From Bifidobacterium catulorum (GTDB taxonomy: Bacteria > Actinomycetota > Actinomycetes > Actinomycetales > Bifidobacteriaceae), in NCBI RefSeq assembly GCF_003129925.1, contig NZ_QFFN01000015.1, positions 1 to 55,359 of the forward strand: a DNA stretch of 55,359 nucleotides. Reading direction: 5' to 3'. Position numbers and translations under genes: made by a program. Shown piece by piece: positions 15,990 to 23,937 of this stretch. Each line of letters opens with the position of its first letter. Position 1 is the stretch's first letter. The notes under the pieces were generated by a model. It had not been told where the DNA came from, did no database searches, and was given only the letters and a program-made list of their open reading frames with translations.

Positions 15990-16421
15990 ATGGTCGAACA
16001 TATGACGAGAAGGACGGTCCAGAAGGAGACGGTCCGTGAGGCGTTGCGGCGGACGGATGATTTCATCTCCGCGCAGAACCTCCACCGCCGTCTGCAGGAC
16101 GCCGGCTCGCGCATCGGACTCGCCACCGTGTACCGCCAGCTCAACGCCATGGCGGCGACGGGGGAGGCCGACACCATACGCATGGGCGGCGAGCAGCTGT
16201 TCCGCGACTGCGGCGAGGACGCCACACGCCATCACCACCATCTGGTGTGCGAGCGCTGCGGCAGGACGGTCGACATCGAGCCACCGAGCGAGGCATGGTT
16301 CCGCAAGGTCGCCAAAGACAACGGGTTCACCGTGAGCCATCATATTCTGGAGATCTTCGGCCTGTGCTCCGACTGCGCCGCCGAGGAGAGCGCGGGTGCG
16401 GACGACGGTACCGGCGCGTGA
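15990..16421 (+). CDS. Fur-family metalloregulator (first of two)
   Basis: A 143-residue ferric-uptake-regulator-type repressor. The winged-helix has ISAQNLHRRL and IGLATVYRQLNAMA; the metal region has HHHHLVCERCGRTVDIE and a second CxxC in GLCSDCAAEE, so a structural zinc site is present. ATG 15990 is preceded by a GGACGGGGAG stretch. It shares the divergent neighbourhood of the zinc-uptake gene at 16533 (convergent ends), so a role in zinc, iron or peroxide sensing cannot be separated from sequence; the second Fur homologue at 20176 is the better Zur candidate. Confidence 0.85.
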   Translation: MVEHMTRRTVQKETVREALRRTDDFISAQNLHRRLQDAGSRIGLATVYRQLNAMAATGEADTIRMGGEQLFRDCGEDATRHHHHLVCERCGRTVDIEPPSEAWFRKVAKDNGFTVSHHILEIFGLCSDCAAEESAGADDGTGA

Positions 16422-16468
16422 TGCCGACCGGCGCGTCGGGTCGCCTGACGGCATCCGGATCCATGGAC

Positions 16469-16510
16469 GGGAACGCCCGCCGATGACGATATGTCACGGC
16501 GGGCGTTCCC
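16469..16510. terminator. Bidirectional terminator between convergent genes
   Basis: Perfect 14-bp arms GGGAACGCCCGCCG / CGGCGGGCGTTCCC around a 14-nt loop, between the Fur-family gene (+) and the ZnuA-ZinT gene (-). Confidence 0.75.
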
Positions 16511-16532
16511 ATGTCTGATCTCACCGACTGGT

Positions 16533-18185
16533 TCAGTGCGCCAGCATTTCGGTGGCCACCTCGTCCTTGGTCAGGGACGCGGGGTAGTAGGTGGGCCAGT
16601 TGTCCATCTCCTTGAGTGTCTCCTCCTGGGAGTCGTCGCCCATGAAGATGTGGAAGTGGGCGGACTCGCCCGGTGCGATGCCGTGGTCGGAGAACTGCAC
16701 GATCTTCGGAGCGCCCTCCGGCACGTCGCCGGTGGCGGTGAACAGGTAGCGCACGCCGCGGTTGCCCTTCTCGTAGTCGAGGATCCTGAATCCGTCGTAC
16801 TTGTAGGTGGCGGTCGCGGTCTTGTCGCCGCGGGTGAAGCTCATCCGGTCGCCCTTGATGACGATCTTCTCCACGTCGGTCCGGTATCCGGTGTCGTAAT
16901 ACTTTTTGTATTCCTCGGCGGTCATGCCTCCCTTCTTGGCCTTCGCCTCCATGACGGAATCCAGTGTGCCGTCCTTGAGATACGGGTATACGGACTGCCA
17001 TTCGCCCTCGTAGTCGGCGAGCGTGCGGTCCTTCACGTCCTGCGTGAGGAAGTATCCGTTTGTGGTATCGGTGGCTAGGGCCTGGTTGGTGATGGAGGTC
17101 AGCCATTCCAGCAGGGTCTTCTTGTTTTCGGGCAGCTGCTCGGTCACCGAGATGATCGTTTTGTTGTGGCTTTTCGCCGCGGATTCCAGCTTCTTGGCGA
17201 ATTCGCCCATCTCCTGCGGGTTGACGACGAGGATGTCCACGTCCTTGCCTTCGACCACGCCGATGGCGTTCTTCAGGTCGGATGCCGAAGGCTCCGCCTC
17301 GCTGTTCATGGCGTTGGTGTAGGTGGCGGGCGTCTTGTCCACGGCGCCGATGTAGTCGAGCAGATAGTTCGCCACGGATTCCGTCGCCGCATAATGCCGT
17401 TCGACGCCTGCGGTGCGGCCCTTGTTCACCAGTGCCACGAACTGCGCGTAGTCGCCGTTCCATGTGTTGGAATGGCGCTGCACCGTGGCCTCGGTGTCGC
17501 CGCCGTCGGGGGCCGAGTCGGAGTATGCCTTCGTGATGGCCTGCGATGCCTTGAGTACGGCGTCGGGGCTGAACCACAGATGCGGATTCGTGGAACCGTG
17601 GTGGTGATGGTGGTGCCCTTCCCCACCTTCGGCGCTGTCTTCGTGCTCGTGCGAGTGCTCCTCGGCGGCGGTGACGCCCATGAGGTCGCCGACGTTCACG
17701 ATCTTCTGTTTGGAGGGGTCGAGCTGCGCCTTTTCCGCCCATCCGTCGTATCCGGCGCCGTTGAGCACCACGATCTGCGCCTTCGAGAGCTCCGCGAGAT
17801 CCTGTGGCGTGGCCTCATAGTCGTGCGGGTCGGCGGAGGTGGAGTTGATGAGCGAGGTCACCTTCACGCAGTTGCCGCCGAGTTCCTCGGCGAGCGAGCC
17901 CCACTGGTTCACGGATGCGACCACATTGAGCGTGACGTCGCAGGAATCGGCCCCGGTTGTCGTTTCGGCGGCGGCAACGGCGTTCCCGCCGTTCAGCGGG
18001 TGTCCGGCACGATAGGCGCTGCCGGCGACGAACGAGCCGACGATCAGTGCGGCGGCAAGGAATCCGCCGCCGATGACGTACACGGGGCCGCGTCGCCTGC
18101 GGGGTGAGGCGGTGTTCTCCGTGGGGCCGTCGAGGCCGTTGGAATCGCCGGCGATATGGGAATCATGCGTTGTTTCGTCGGTCAT
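16533..18185 (-). CDS. Membrane-anchored ZnuA-ZinT fusion (AdcA-like zinc-binding protein)
   Basis: A 550-residue surface protein for zinc capture. It has a 33-residue cytoplasmic head, a membrane segment at about 35-57 with no lipobox, a ZnuA-type cluster A-I domain (about 85-370) with His in SADPHDYEATP and TNPHLWFSPD, a His-rich loop at 178-196 with six consecutive His, and a C-terminal ZinT domain (about 383-550) with SDHGIAPGESAHFHIF supplying His501, His510 and His512. The third ZnuA ligand position reads ATESVANYL, Glu where zinc-type proteins usually have His. AGAAAG precedes the ATG. A Zur-type box lies in its promoter at 18232-18246. AdcA of streptococci has the same two-domain order but is a lipoprotein. 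Confidence 0.85.
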   Translation of the reverse strand: MTDETTHDSHIAGDSNGLDGPTENTASPRRRRGPVYVIGGGFLAAALIVGSFVAGSAYRAGHPLNGGNAVAAAETTTGADSCDVTLNVVASVNQWGSLAEELGGNCVKVTSLINSTSADPHDYEATPQDLAELSKAQIVVLNGAGYDGWAEKAQLDPSKQKIVNVGDLMGVTAAEEHSHEHEDSAEGGEGHHHHHHGSTNPHLWFSPDAVLKASQAITKAYSDSAPDGGDTEATVQRHSNTWNGDYAQFVALVNKGRTAGVERHYAATESVANYLLDYIGAVDKTPATYTNAMNSEAEPSASDLKNAIGVVEGKDVDILVVNPQEMGEFAKKLESAAKSHNKTIISVTEQLPENKKTLLEWLTSITNQALATDTTNGYFLTQDVKDRTLADYEGEWQSVYPYLKDGTLDSVMEAKAKKGGMTAEEYKKYYDTGYRTDVEKIVIKGDRMSFTRGDKTATATYKYDGFRILDYEKGNRGVRYLFTATGDVPEGAPKIVQFSDHGIAPGESAHFHIFMGDDSQEETLKEMDNWPTYYPASLTKDEVATEMLAH

Positions 18186-18220
18186 GAGTGTCTTTCTACT
18201 TGTGTCGATCCTTCGCCATT

Positions 18221-18254
18221 ATCATATCTAATGATAATCATTATCACAAATTGG
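18221..18254 (-). promoter_or_regulatory. Zur box and promoter of the ZnuA-ZinT gene
   Basis: TGATAATCATTATCA (18232-18246) is a perfect 7-1-7 palindrome. On the minus strand it lies between -35 TTGTGA and -10 TATGAT (18221-18226) with a 17-nt spacer. The 27 bp at 18228-18254 are identical to 22379-22405 in front of the C- ribosomal operon. Confidence 0.8.
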
Positions 18255-18531
18255 ATGGAATCGAATAATGCAGACCGTTGGAAAATCAATGTTCCGCGGG
18301 TTTCCGTCCGGCGGGTCGTGACATGCGGTCTGGCGTCGCGGCCGCCCCCGGTCGCACGGCATCGGCTCCGGGCTGGCGGTCCGGCTTGCTGTCGTCCCCT
18401 CCGATGACGGAGGGCCGTGTCTTTGGTTTCGGGAGGGGTGATTCGGCCGGATTGACACGTGCGCGGCATGAGGCGATGCCGCGCACCGATGACTTCGCCG
18501 AGAAGTCAACGGCAACGACTGAAATGGGAGT

Positions 18532-19614
18532 ATGCGCAGGAACAGGATCATCGGGCTGGTAGCACTCATCGTCGTCGTCGCGGTCATCTGCGGGTTCGCG
18601 GTATGGCGCACGACGACGCCCGAATCCAAGCCGGCCGAGCCGAAACAGTCGGTCACCGGATATCTCGGCGGCGAGAAGACCGGCCTGTTCGACGACCCCG
18701 AATTCGCGAAGCTCGCATCCGACGCCGGATTGAAGGTCGACTACCGCAAGGCCGGCTCGCTCGATATGATGACGGCCGACCGGACGGGCATGGACTATCT
18801 GTTCCCCTCGTCGCGCACCGCGGTCGAATACGGCGCGGGCAAGGGCGTCAAGGCCACGAGACAGGACATCGTCTTCAACTCGCCGATCGTGGTGTATACG
18901 CATAAGCCGGTGGCCGAAGGGTTGGCGAAATCCGGCATCATGACCCATGACGGCAACGTCTGGCGTCTCGACATGGCCAAGGCCGTCGCCGCCATGAAGG
19001 CGGGACGCAGCTGGGCCGACGTCGGATATGCGGGCGGATACGGCGTGTTCCACATCGAAAGCACCGACCCGGTGAAATCCAATTCCGGCAACGAATATGC
19101 GGCCCTACTGGCGAACACGATGAACGGCGGGCAGCCGGCCACCCGTGCCACGGTGAAACGAGACGCCCCCGTCATCCGCGGCATCTTTGAGAAATCCGGA
19201 TGGATGGAGACCAGCAGCGAGGACAGCTTCAACCAGTTCCTCACGCTCGGCGTGGGATCCAAGCCGATGATGGTCGGCTACGAAAGCCAGATCCTCGACC
19301 TCGCCGTCAACAATCCCGACGCCTACGCGCAGGTGAAGGACGACCTCGTCATCGCCTATCCCACACCCACGGTGTGGAGCACGCACACGCTCATGGCCCT
19401 GGACGCCAGGGGGGAGAAGCTGTTGTCGCTGTTGGAGTCCAAGCCGGTGCAGAAGCTCGCCTGGGAGCGGCATGGTTTCCGCAGCGTGGACTTCTCCGGC
19501 ACCGACTCCGTCAAGCGTTTCGGCGTGCCCGGTGCCGAGGAGACGGTGCGGAACGTTGTGGAACTGCCGCCCAACGACGCCATGCAGGACCTCATCGCCG
19601 TGCTGCGGCAGTAG
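18532..19614 (+). CDS. Membrane-anchored solute-binding-like protein, paralogue of 26252-27349
   Basis: 360 residues: an N-terminal membrane segment (about 6-25, IIGLVALIVVVAVICGFAV), a short linker, then a type II periplasmic-binding-like domain with GYLGGEKTGLFDDPEFAKLA, GSLDMM, DYLFPSSRTAVEYG, VFNSPIVVYTHKP, SNSGNEYAALLA and YPTPTVWSTHTLM. It is closely similar along its whole length to the protein at 26252-27349, the third gene of the VWA/TelA operon, and more distantly to the N-terminal half of the VWA protein. There is no lipobox. Ligand unknown; location suggests a link to zinc limitation, but no Zur box is clearly its own. The SD-like GGGAG is only 1 nt from the ATG. Confidence 0.75.
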   Translation: MRRNRIIGLVALIVVVAVICGFAVWRTTTPESKPAEPKQSVTGYLGGEKTGLFDDPEFAKLASDAGLKVDYRKAGSLDMMTADRTGMDYLFPSSRTAVEYGAGKGVKATRQDIVFNSPIVVYTHKPVAEGLAKSGIMTHDGNVWRLDMAKAVAAMKAGRSWADVGYAGGYGVFHIESTDPVKSNSGNEYAALLANTMNGGQPATRATVKRDAPVIRGIFEKSGWMETSSEDSFNQFLTLGVGSKPMMVGYESQILDLAVNNPDAYAQVKDDLVIAYPTPTVWSTHTLMALDARGEKLLSLLESKPVQKLAWERHGFRSVDFSGTDSVKRFGVPGAEETVRNVVELPPNDAMQDLIAVLRQ

Positions 19615-19642
19615 ACTCCGGCCGCGTATGCCGCATATGCGA

Positions 19643-19674
19643 AAGCGGGGAGGGAACCGGTTCCCTCCCCGCTT
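19643..19674. terminator. Bidirectional terminator
   Basis: Perfect 14-bp arms AAGCGGGGAGGGAA / TTCCCTCCCCGCTT around CCGG, between convergent genes at 19614 (+) and 19713 (-). Confidence 0.8.
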
Positions 19675-19712
19675 GTCCGTCGTAGCCGTTCGTGGCCCGC
19701 GCCCTGGAGATA

Positions 19713-20045
19713 TCAGGCGGCGAGCTCGGCCTTCAGCTCCTTGAGATCGGCGAGAATCTCCTCGTGGCACTTCTCGTTGGTGTCGAAGGCGAGGTGGCAG
19801 AAGGCGCACTCATGGCCTTCGCGGTTCTCGTGGCAGGCGTGTGCGCAGTGCTTGCCTTCGCAGTGCTTGCAGTCGGCGTCGTTGCAGCAGTCGCCGGTGA
19901 AGCAGCAGCCGCAGCAGCCGCAGACGGCCACGCCGTGCTCGTGCTTGGTCGCGTCGAACTTGGCCAGGTCGTCCTTGCAGACCGCGAAGGTGCCCTCTTC
20001 GGTGACGATTTCGTAGGCGTGCTCGTCGTAGTTCCTGATGGTCAT
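19713..20045 (-). CDS. Cysteine/histidine-rich protein, metallothionein-like
   Basis: A 110-residue protein with 15 Cys and many His packed into about 60 residues (VCGCCGCCFTGDCC, ADCKHCEGKHCAHAC, HECAFCHLAF). A structured N-terminal part, MTIRNYDEHAYEIVTEEGTF, and a helical C-terminal tail, ILADLKELKAELAA, frame the metal-binding core. GGAAAGAG precedes the ATG. It sits between the two zinc-related blocks, just downstream of the zur-like gene on the same strand (130-bp gap). Zinc storage or handover is an inference; another soft metal or an Fe-S cluster is possible. Confidence 0.7.
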   Translation of the reverse strand: MTIRNYDEHAYEIVTEEGTFAVCKDDLAKFDATKHEHGVAVCGCCGCCFTGDCCNDADCKHCEGKHCAHACHENREGHECAFCHLAFDTNEKCHEEILADLKELKAELAA

Positions 20046-20175
20046 GATATGAATCTCTTTCCGTATGATGCCGCGGCCGCTGCCGATGTCGTCGGCCTGT
20101 CGTCGTGGCGTTCCCTTGTGACGTATGCCAATATACGTGCGCGGCCATGCTGGCGAAAATTAGTGAAAGCGATTA

Positions 20176-20613
20176 TCAATCAGATAGTTCATTGCCGTGC
20201 GAATGCGTTTCCGCGCATTGTTCGCACAGGCCGAATATCTCAAGATTGTGGTTGATCTCGGTGAAGTGCACCTTGTGGGCCGCCTGCCTGATCCACCGCT
20301 CCAGTCCGGGGATTTCGATCTCGATGGTGCGGCCGCATTCCCGGCATACGATGTGATGGTGATGGCCGTGGTCGGAGCATTCGCGGTAGAGCGTCTCGCC
20401 GTTGAGGTGCAGGGTGTCGAGTTCCCCCGACGAGGCCATGAGCTGGAGGTTGCGGTATACGGTGGCCGTGCCGATGCCGGTGCCCTGTTCGCGCAGTATG
20501 CCGGCGATCTCCTGGGCGGTGGCGAACCGGGCGAGGCCGGCCATGGTCCGGGAGAGCAGTATACGTGGCCGTGTCACGCGTTTTGTCGGCATCCTGCGTG
20601 GTTCGTCGTTCAT
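20176..20613 (-). CDS. zur: Zur-like Fur-family zinc regulator
   Basis: A 145-residue Fur-family protein with HTH TAQEIAGILREQG / IGTATVYRNLQLMASSG, the metal-sensing HGHHHHIVCRECGRTIEIE and a second CxxC in FGLCEQCAETHSHG. The C-terminal His-rich tail and the adjacency to the C- ribosomal protein operon and zinc-binding genes point to Zur rather than Fur or PerR; that is an inference. The ATG at 20613 with GAGG 5 nt upstream is preferred over an in-frame TTG at 20628. An imperfect Zur-type box at 20643-20657 suggests autoregulation. Confidence 0.8.
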   Translation of the reverse strand: MNDEPRRMPTKRVTRPRILLSRTMAGLARFATAQEIAGILREQGTGIGTATVYRNLQLMASSGELDTLHLNGETLYRECSDHGHHHHIVCRECGRTIEIEIPGLERWIRQAAHKVHFTEINHNLEIFGLCEQCAETHSHGNELSD

Positions 20614-20642
20614 ATGGGCCTCGGTCAACTTCGTATATTAAA

Positions 20643-20657
20643 CGAAAATCGTTATCA
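20643..20657. promoter_or_regulatory. Imperfect Zur-type box upstream of zur
   Basis: CGAAAATCGTTATCA matches 12 of 15 positions of the perfect box TGATAATCATTATCA. It lies 30 bp upstream of the zur start and 89 bp beyond the end of rpmF. Confidence 0.6.
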
Positions 20658-20745
20658 TAATCATATATGTGATGGACAATAAGGATGCCGACTCCGATGG
20701 CGTGCTGCGGGCCCGTCGTTAGTCGTTCGTGGGACGCCTGCGCTC

Positions 20746-20913
20746 TCAGACCTCGACGTACCCCTTGCGCACGGCGGCCGACAGGTGTTGTGGCACCTGG
20801 ACCGTGCGTCCGTCCGGCGTGGTCACCGTGGCGAGGTCGACGGGCTTCGCCTTCCAGTTGGCGCGGCGCGAATGCATATTCGCGCGTGATTTCCTGACTT
20901 TCGGATGCGCCAT
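20746..20913 (-). CDS. rpmF: Ribosomal protein L32, zinc-free paralogue
   Basis: 55 residues starting [20 protein letters not shown]. bL32 proteins with a zinc ribbon have four Cys in the C-terminal half; here there is none (PDGRTVQVPQHLSAAVRKGY). Such C- paralogues replace zinc-bearing copies when zinc is short. The ATG shares bases with the stop of rpmJ (TGATG), so translation is coupled. Last gene of the six-gene operon. Confidence 0.9.
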   Translation of the reverse strand: MAHPKVRKSRANMHSRRANWKAKPVDLATVTTPDGRTVQVPQHLSAAVRKGYVEV

Positions 20914-21035
20914 CAGCCCTGCCTCGCCTTCCAACGGGGGTTCTTCTTGTTGATCACATAGGTGTGGCCGCGCCTGCGCACAACCACCGATCCCGGCTTT
21001 CTGGCCATGGATCGGATGGAGGCCTTGACCTTCAT
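20913..21035 (-). CDS. rpmJ: Ribosomal protein L36, zinc-free paralogue
   Basis: 40 residues, [20 protein letters not shown] then [20 protein letters not shown]. It matches bL36 but lacks the Cys-x-x-Cys and Cys/His ligands. AAAGGAAG lies upstream of the ATG. It is too short for typical gene finding and overlaps rpmF by 1 bp. Confidence 0.9.
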   Translation of the reverse strand: MKVKASIRSMARKPGSVVVRRRGHTYVINKKNPRWKARQG

Positions 21036-21081
21036 GGAGTCTTCCTTTCTGTGTCTTTCTGTGCGGTGATGTCCGCGCCGT

Positions 21082-21342
21082 TCATGATTTGCGGCCGTAG
21101 CGCGCATTGAATTTCTGCACCTGGCCGGCGGTGTCGAGCACCACGCTCCTGCCGGTGTAGAAGGGATGGCTGTAGGCGGAGATCTCGGTGACGACCAGCG
21201 GATAGGTATTGCCGTCCTCCCATTCGGTGGACGGCAGCATGTCAGCCTTGGCCGCAAGCGTGGACCGGGTCAGGAACGTCTTGCCGCAGGAATTGTCCCG
21301 TACGACGATCGGCCCATAGGCGGGATGAATGCCTCGTTTCAT
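21082..21342 (-). CDS. rpmE: Ribosomal protein L31 type B
   Basis: 86 residues beginning [20 protein letters not shown], with [14 protein letters not shown], the type B (YtiA-like) form that lacks the CxxC zinc site of type A L31; only one Cys remains. GAAAGGG precedes the ATG. Position is fourth in the C- ribosomal operon. In other bacteria this form is Zur-controlled and displaces the zinc-containing L31. Confidence 0.9.
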   Translation of the reverse strand: MKRGIHPAYGPIVVRDNSCGKTFLTRSTLAAKADMLPSTEWEDGNTYPLVVTEISAYSHPFYTGRSVVLDTAGQVQKFNARYGRKS

Positions 21343-21403
21343 GAGATATGCCCTTTCTTATACATTGTTCGGTTGGCCGAACGGCTTGTTTTCGCGGCTC
21401 CCC

Positions 21404-21709
21404 TCACCAGCTCGACTTGGTGACGCCGGGAAGGTTGCCGGCGTGGGCGAGTTCGCGCATACGCACCCGCGAAACGCCGAACCGGCGCAGATAGCCGCGC
21501 GGGCGTCCGTCGATGGAGTCACGGTTGCGCAGTCTGGTGGGGCTGGCGTTTCGCGGCAGGGCGTGCAGCGCCTTCATCGCGGATTCGCGCTCCGCCTCGC
21601 TGATATGGGGGTCGACGCTGGCCTTTTTGAGCTCGGCGCGTCGTTCGGCGTACTTCGCCACGATGCGCTCGCGCTGGCGCTGCCGCGCGATCTTGCTGGT
21701 CTTGGCCAT
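21404..21709 (-). CDS. rpsN: Ribosomal protein S14, zinc-free long form
   Basis: 101 residues, [20 protein letters not shown], with the conserved [20 protein letters not shown] and end VTKSSW. The short zinc form (61 aa) has four Cys; this long form has none. Third gene of the operon; the ATG is preceded by AAGGAGCATCAACATCC. Confidence 0.95.
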   Translation of the reverse strand: MAKTSKIARQRQRERIVAKYAERRAELKKASVDPHISEAERESAMKALHALPRNASPTRLRNRDSIDGRPRGYLRRFGVSRVRMRELAHAGNLPGVTKSSW

Positions 21710-21821
21710 GGATGTTGATGCTCCTTATGGGTTGTGGGTTGTGGGCCGTGTTGTTTGGAGTGCCGGACCTGCCTTGTGTCGGCTCGCCCCGGTCGGCCGT
21801 CGAGGCTCCGCCGGGCTGCGT

Positions 21822-21992
21822 TCACCGCGTTTCGCGGAAGATGACGCGCTTCTTGACGACCGGATCGTATTTCATGAGTTCCAGCCGGTCCGGCGTGTTC
21901 CGCCGGTTCTTCCGCGTGGTGTAGGTGAATCCGGTGCCTTCCGTAGACCGCATCGTGATGACCGGGCGGATGTCGGATGATTTGCTTGCCAT
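21822..21992 (-). CDS. rpmG: Ribosomal protein L33, zinc-free paralogue
   Basis: 56 residues, [20 protein letters not shown], then [20 protein letters not shown] and KYDP ending in RETR. No cysteine, so C- type bL33. An upstream in-frame extension to 22049 is not supported; AAGGACA lies before the ATG at 21992. Second gene of the operon. Confidence 0.9.
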   Translation of the reverse strand: MASKSSDIRPVITMRSTEGTGFTYTTRKNRRNTPDRLELMKYDPVVKKRVIFRETR

Positions 21993-22124
21993 GGTGGTGT
22001 CCTTCAATGAAGATGCCGACCGTGGAAGATGGAGAAACGCGGCCGGCAAGACTGTGATTGTGCCGTTTCGGTCCGTTGCCGGCCGATTGCGGCGGGTGGT
22101 GTCGTCGGGTGGCGTCGGATGCCG

Positions 22125-22364
22125 TCAGACCTTGATCTCGTTGCGGCGGATTAGTTCGGCGACCACCGCGTCGATGCCCCGACGGTCGATGGTCCGGATG
22201 CCACGGGCGGAGACGTCCAAGGTGATTCGGCGTCCAAGCGAGGGGACCCAGTAGCTCTTGCGCTGTAGATTCACGTTGAATCGTCTGCGCGTTTTGCGGT
22301 GTGAGTGGGAGACGCTGTTGCCGACCCCGGCGCGGCTCCCCGTGACTTGACAATGTTTGCTCAT
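22125..22364 (-). CDS. rpmB: Ribosomal protein L28, zinc-free paralogue
   Basis: 79 residues, [20 protein letters not shown], with [20 protein letters not shown]. Only one Cys remains of the usual zinc set. First gene of the operon. There is no ribosome binding site, and ATGs at 22376 and 22373 fall inside the predicted -10 box; the predicted transcription start at about 22365 makes the ATG at 22364 essentially leaderless, which decides the start. Controlled by the Zur box at 22383-22397. Confidence 0.9.
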   Translation of the reverse strand: MSKHCQVTGSRAGVGNSVSHSHRKTRRRFNVNLQRKSYWVPSLGRRITLDVSARGIRTIDRRGIDAVVAELIRRNEIKV

Positions 22365-22371
22365 GGCTGCC

Positions 22372-22405
22372 ATCATAGCTAATGATAATCATTATCACAA
22401 ATTGG
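22372..22405 (-). promoter_or_regulatory. Zur box and leaderless promoter of the C- ribosomal protein operon
   Basis: The perfect palindrome TGATAATCATTATCA (22383-22397) lies between -35 TTGTGA and -10 TATGAT (22372-22377), spacer 17 nt, minus strand. Block 22379-22405 is identical to the box in front of the ZnuA-ZinT gene. The box also lies 138 bp upstream of the divergent COG0523-like gene. Confidence 0.8.
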
Positions 22406-22534
22406 CGATCGGAAAATCGTCGGTCAGGCAATATTGACAGCGTCTTGCGGGGAATGCGCTTCGGCGTGTCGCAGCGGGCGTCGGTCGTGATGCCGCGTCG
22501 ATGGCGGTCCGGTCATGCCGTGGAAAAGGACGAT

Positions 22535-23806
22535 ATGAACAACGATGATGTCGACCGTGAGGCGCAGTGGGATGCATTGCTTCCGGATCGGGTGATTCTG
22601 CTTACGGGTGCGGAGCGGTTGCCGAGGGACCTGTCGGCGTTTTGCGCCGAAGACGAGAAGGGTGTGTGCGTCATCCGCTATCGCGTGGAGCGTTTCGATG
22701 CCGCGGACGGCGGTGTCTGCATCATACGGTCGGTGCAGGGGTGCGGTCTGGTGCCGCATGGCGAGGAGCGGTTGCCGATGCGTGAATGCTGTGTCACCTG
22801 CGCCATCAAATCCGATGCCGAACGCATGGTCGTCGGCTTGGGCGGGGCCGTTCGCCGGTGCGGTGTGCGGTCGGGTGTCACGTTTGTCGTGGTGCTGCCC
22901 GTCGGTCTGCAGGCGTTCCCGATCGCCCGATATATGGAGGACTGCTTCGCGTTCGCCGACGATATCGGGGACCATGGTGAGACGATGCCGACTCCGCGTG
23001 TGTCTTCCGTCGTCTCCGCGGTGGATGAGTCGGGGCTGCGGACCTGTCTGTTCGATGATGCGCCGTTCTCCGTGCGGGCCGACGGTGACGGGGCTGTGGA
23101 TGTGTCGGTCGATGACGGTCGGAGTGTCGGGGAGGTTCAGGCGGCGTTGCTGCGTGAGGCTGATCGATTGCTGGTCGTCTCCGTCGTTCCGGGTCCGGGC
23201 GAGTCCGCCGCGGATTGCGGGTTGACGTGGATGGGGGAGCTGGCCACCCAGATTCGTGGAGGCGAGGCCGCGGACATCGCACGTGCCTGCGATGCCGATT
23301 GGGGTGCCATCGCCGGCGGGCGGTATGACTCCGGCGCCGCGCAGCGGCGTCTTGACGCGCTGGCGTTGCATGCGGAATGCGGCGAGGTGAGTCGGGTGCA
23401 TGAGCCGGTGCGACTGATCTGCGCGTCGGATGGATTCGAGTCGACGATGGTTCACTCGGTCCGGCCCGTCCATCCGGGGCGGCTGTCCGCTTTGCTTGGC
23501 GGATTGGGGGAGAACGGATCGGCGTCCCGTGTGCATATTCGTGGTCATTTCACCGTGCCCACGCGTCCGTTCTCGGTGTTCGTATGGGATGGCGGCCCCG
23601 GCGGCGTCTCCATCGAGGAACTGGATAACGCCGATGGCAACCTGCCGTGCATGACCGTATTGCAGGTGGTGGCCGAAGGGCATGTGGATATTCCATTGCG
23701 ATTGGAGTGGTTGCTGTTGACCGATGAGGAAATGCGTGTGCCGGCTACGTCATGGTTCGATCAGACCGATGAATTCACGTTGTGGAGTGTGTCGGGAAGT
23801 CGATGA
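22535..23806 (+). CDS. COG0523/CobW-like protein without a P-loop
   Basis: 423 residues. COG0523 proteins are GTP-dependent metal chaperones with an N-terminal P-loop, a Cys-x-x-Cys metal motif and a CobW_C domain. Here the metal motif is visible as MRECCVTCAIKSD and the C-terminal domain as HPGRLSALLGGLG, FTVPTRPFSVFVWDGG; but the expected P-loop position reads ILLTGAERLPRDLSAF, with no G-x-x-x-x-GK[ST]. It therefore probably cannot bind GTP in the normal way. AAAAGGACG precedes the ATG at 22535. It is divergent from the C- ribosomal operon. From memory, a COG0523 member (Mrf) encoded with C- ribosomal genes acts in ribosome hibernation in mycobacteria; an analogous role is an inference. Confidence 0.65.
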   Translation: MNNDDVDREAQWDALLPDRVILLTGAERLPRDLSAFCAEDEKGVCVIRYRVERFDAADGGVCIIRSVQGCGLVPHGEERLPMRECCVTCAIKSDAERMVVGLGGAVRRCGVRSGVTFVVVLPVGLQAFPIARYMEDCFAFADDIGDHGETMPTPRVSSVVSAVDESGLRTCLFDDAPFSVRADGDGAVDVSVDDGRSVGEVQAALLREADRLLVVSVVPGPGESAADCGLTWMGELATQIRGGEAADIARACDADWGAIAGGRYDSGAAQRRLDALALHAECGEVSRVHEPVRLICASDGFESTMVHSVRPVHPGRLSALLGGLGENGSASRVHIRGHFTVPTRPFSVFVWDGGPGGVSIEELDNADGNLPCMTVLQVVAEGHVDIPLRLEWLLLTDEEMRVPATSWFDQTDEFTLWSVSGSR

Positions 23807-23818
23807 ACGACACGCTGA

Positions 23819-23848
23819 TGATAATGAATCTCATTTACTGGGTATACT
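23819..23848 (+). promoter_or_regulatory. Zur-type box and -10 upstream of znuA
   Basis: TGATAATGAATCTCA (23819-23833) matches 12 of 15 positions of the perfect box. TATACT (23843-23848) is a good -10, and the box covers the -35 position, a layout for repression. The leader is about 80 nt. Confidence 0.6.
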
Positions 23849-23937
23849 AATCATCGGAATTATTGATATTGGATATCAATAACGATATGAAGGATTTCGA
23901 CTATCGCGTCGTATATCACAAAACAATGGAGCAGACA

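Noticed and set aside
22382..22534. 51-residue N-terminal extension of the COG0523-like protein
   Set aside because: It would start inside the Zur box, has no ribosome site and reads as random Arg/Ser-rich sequence; the ATG at 22535 is well supported.
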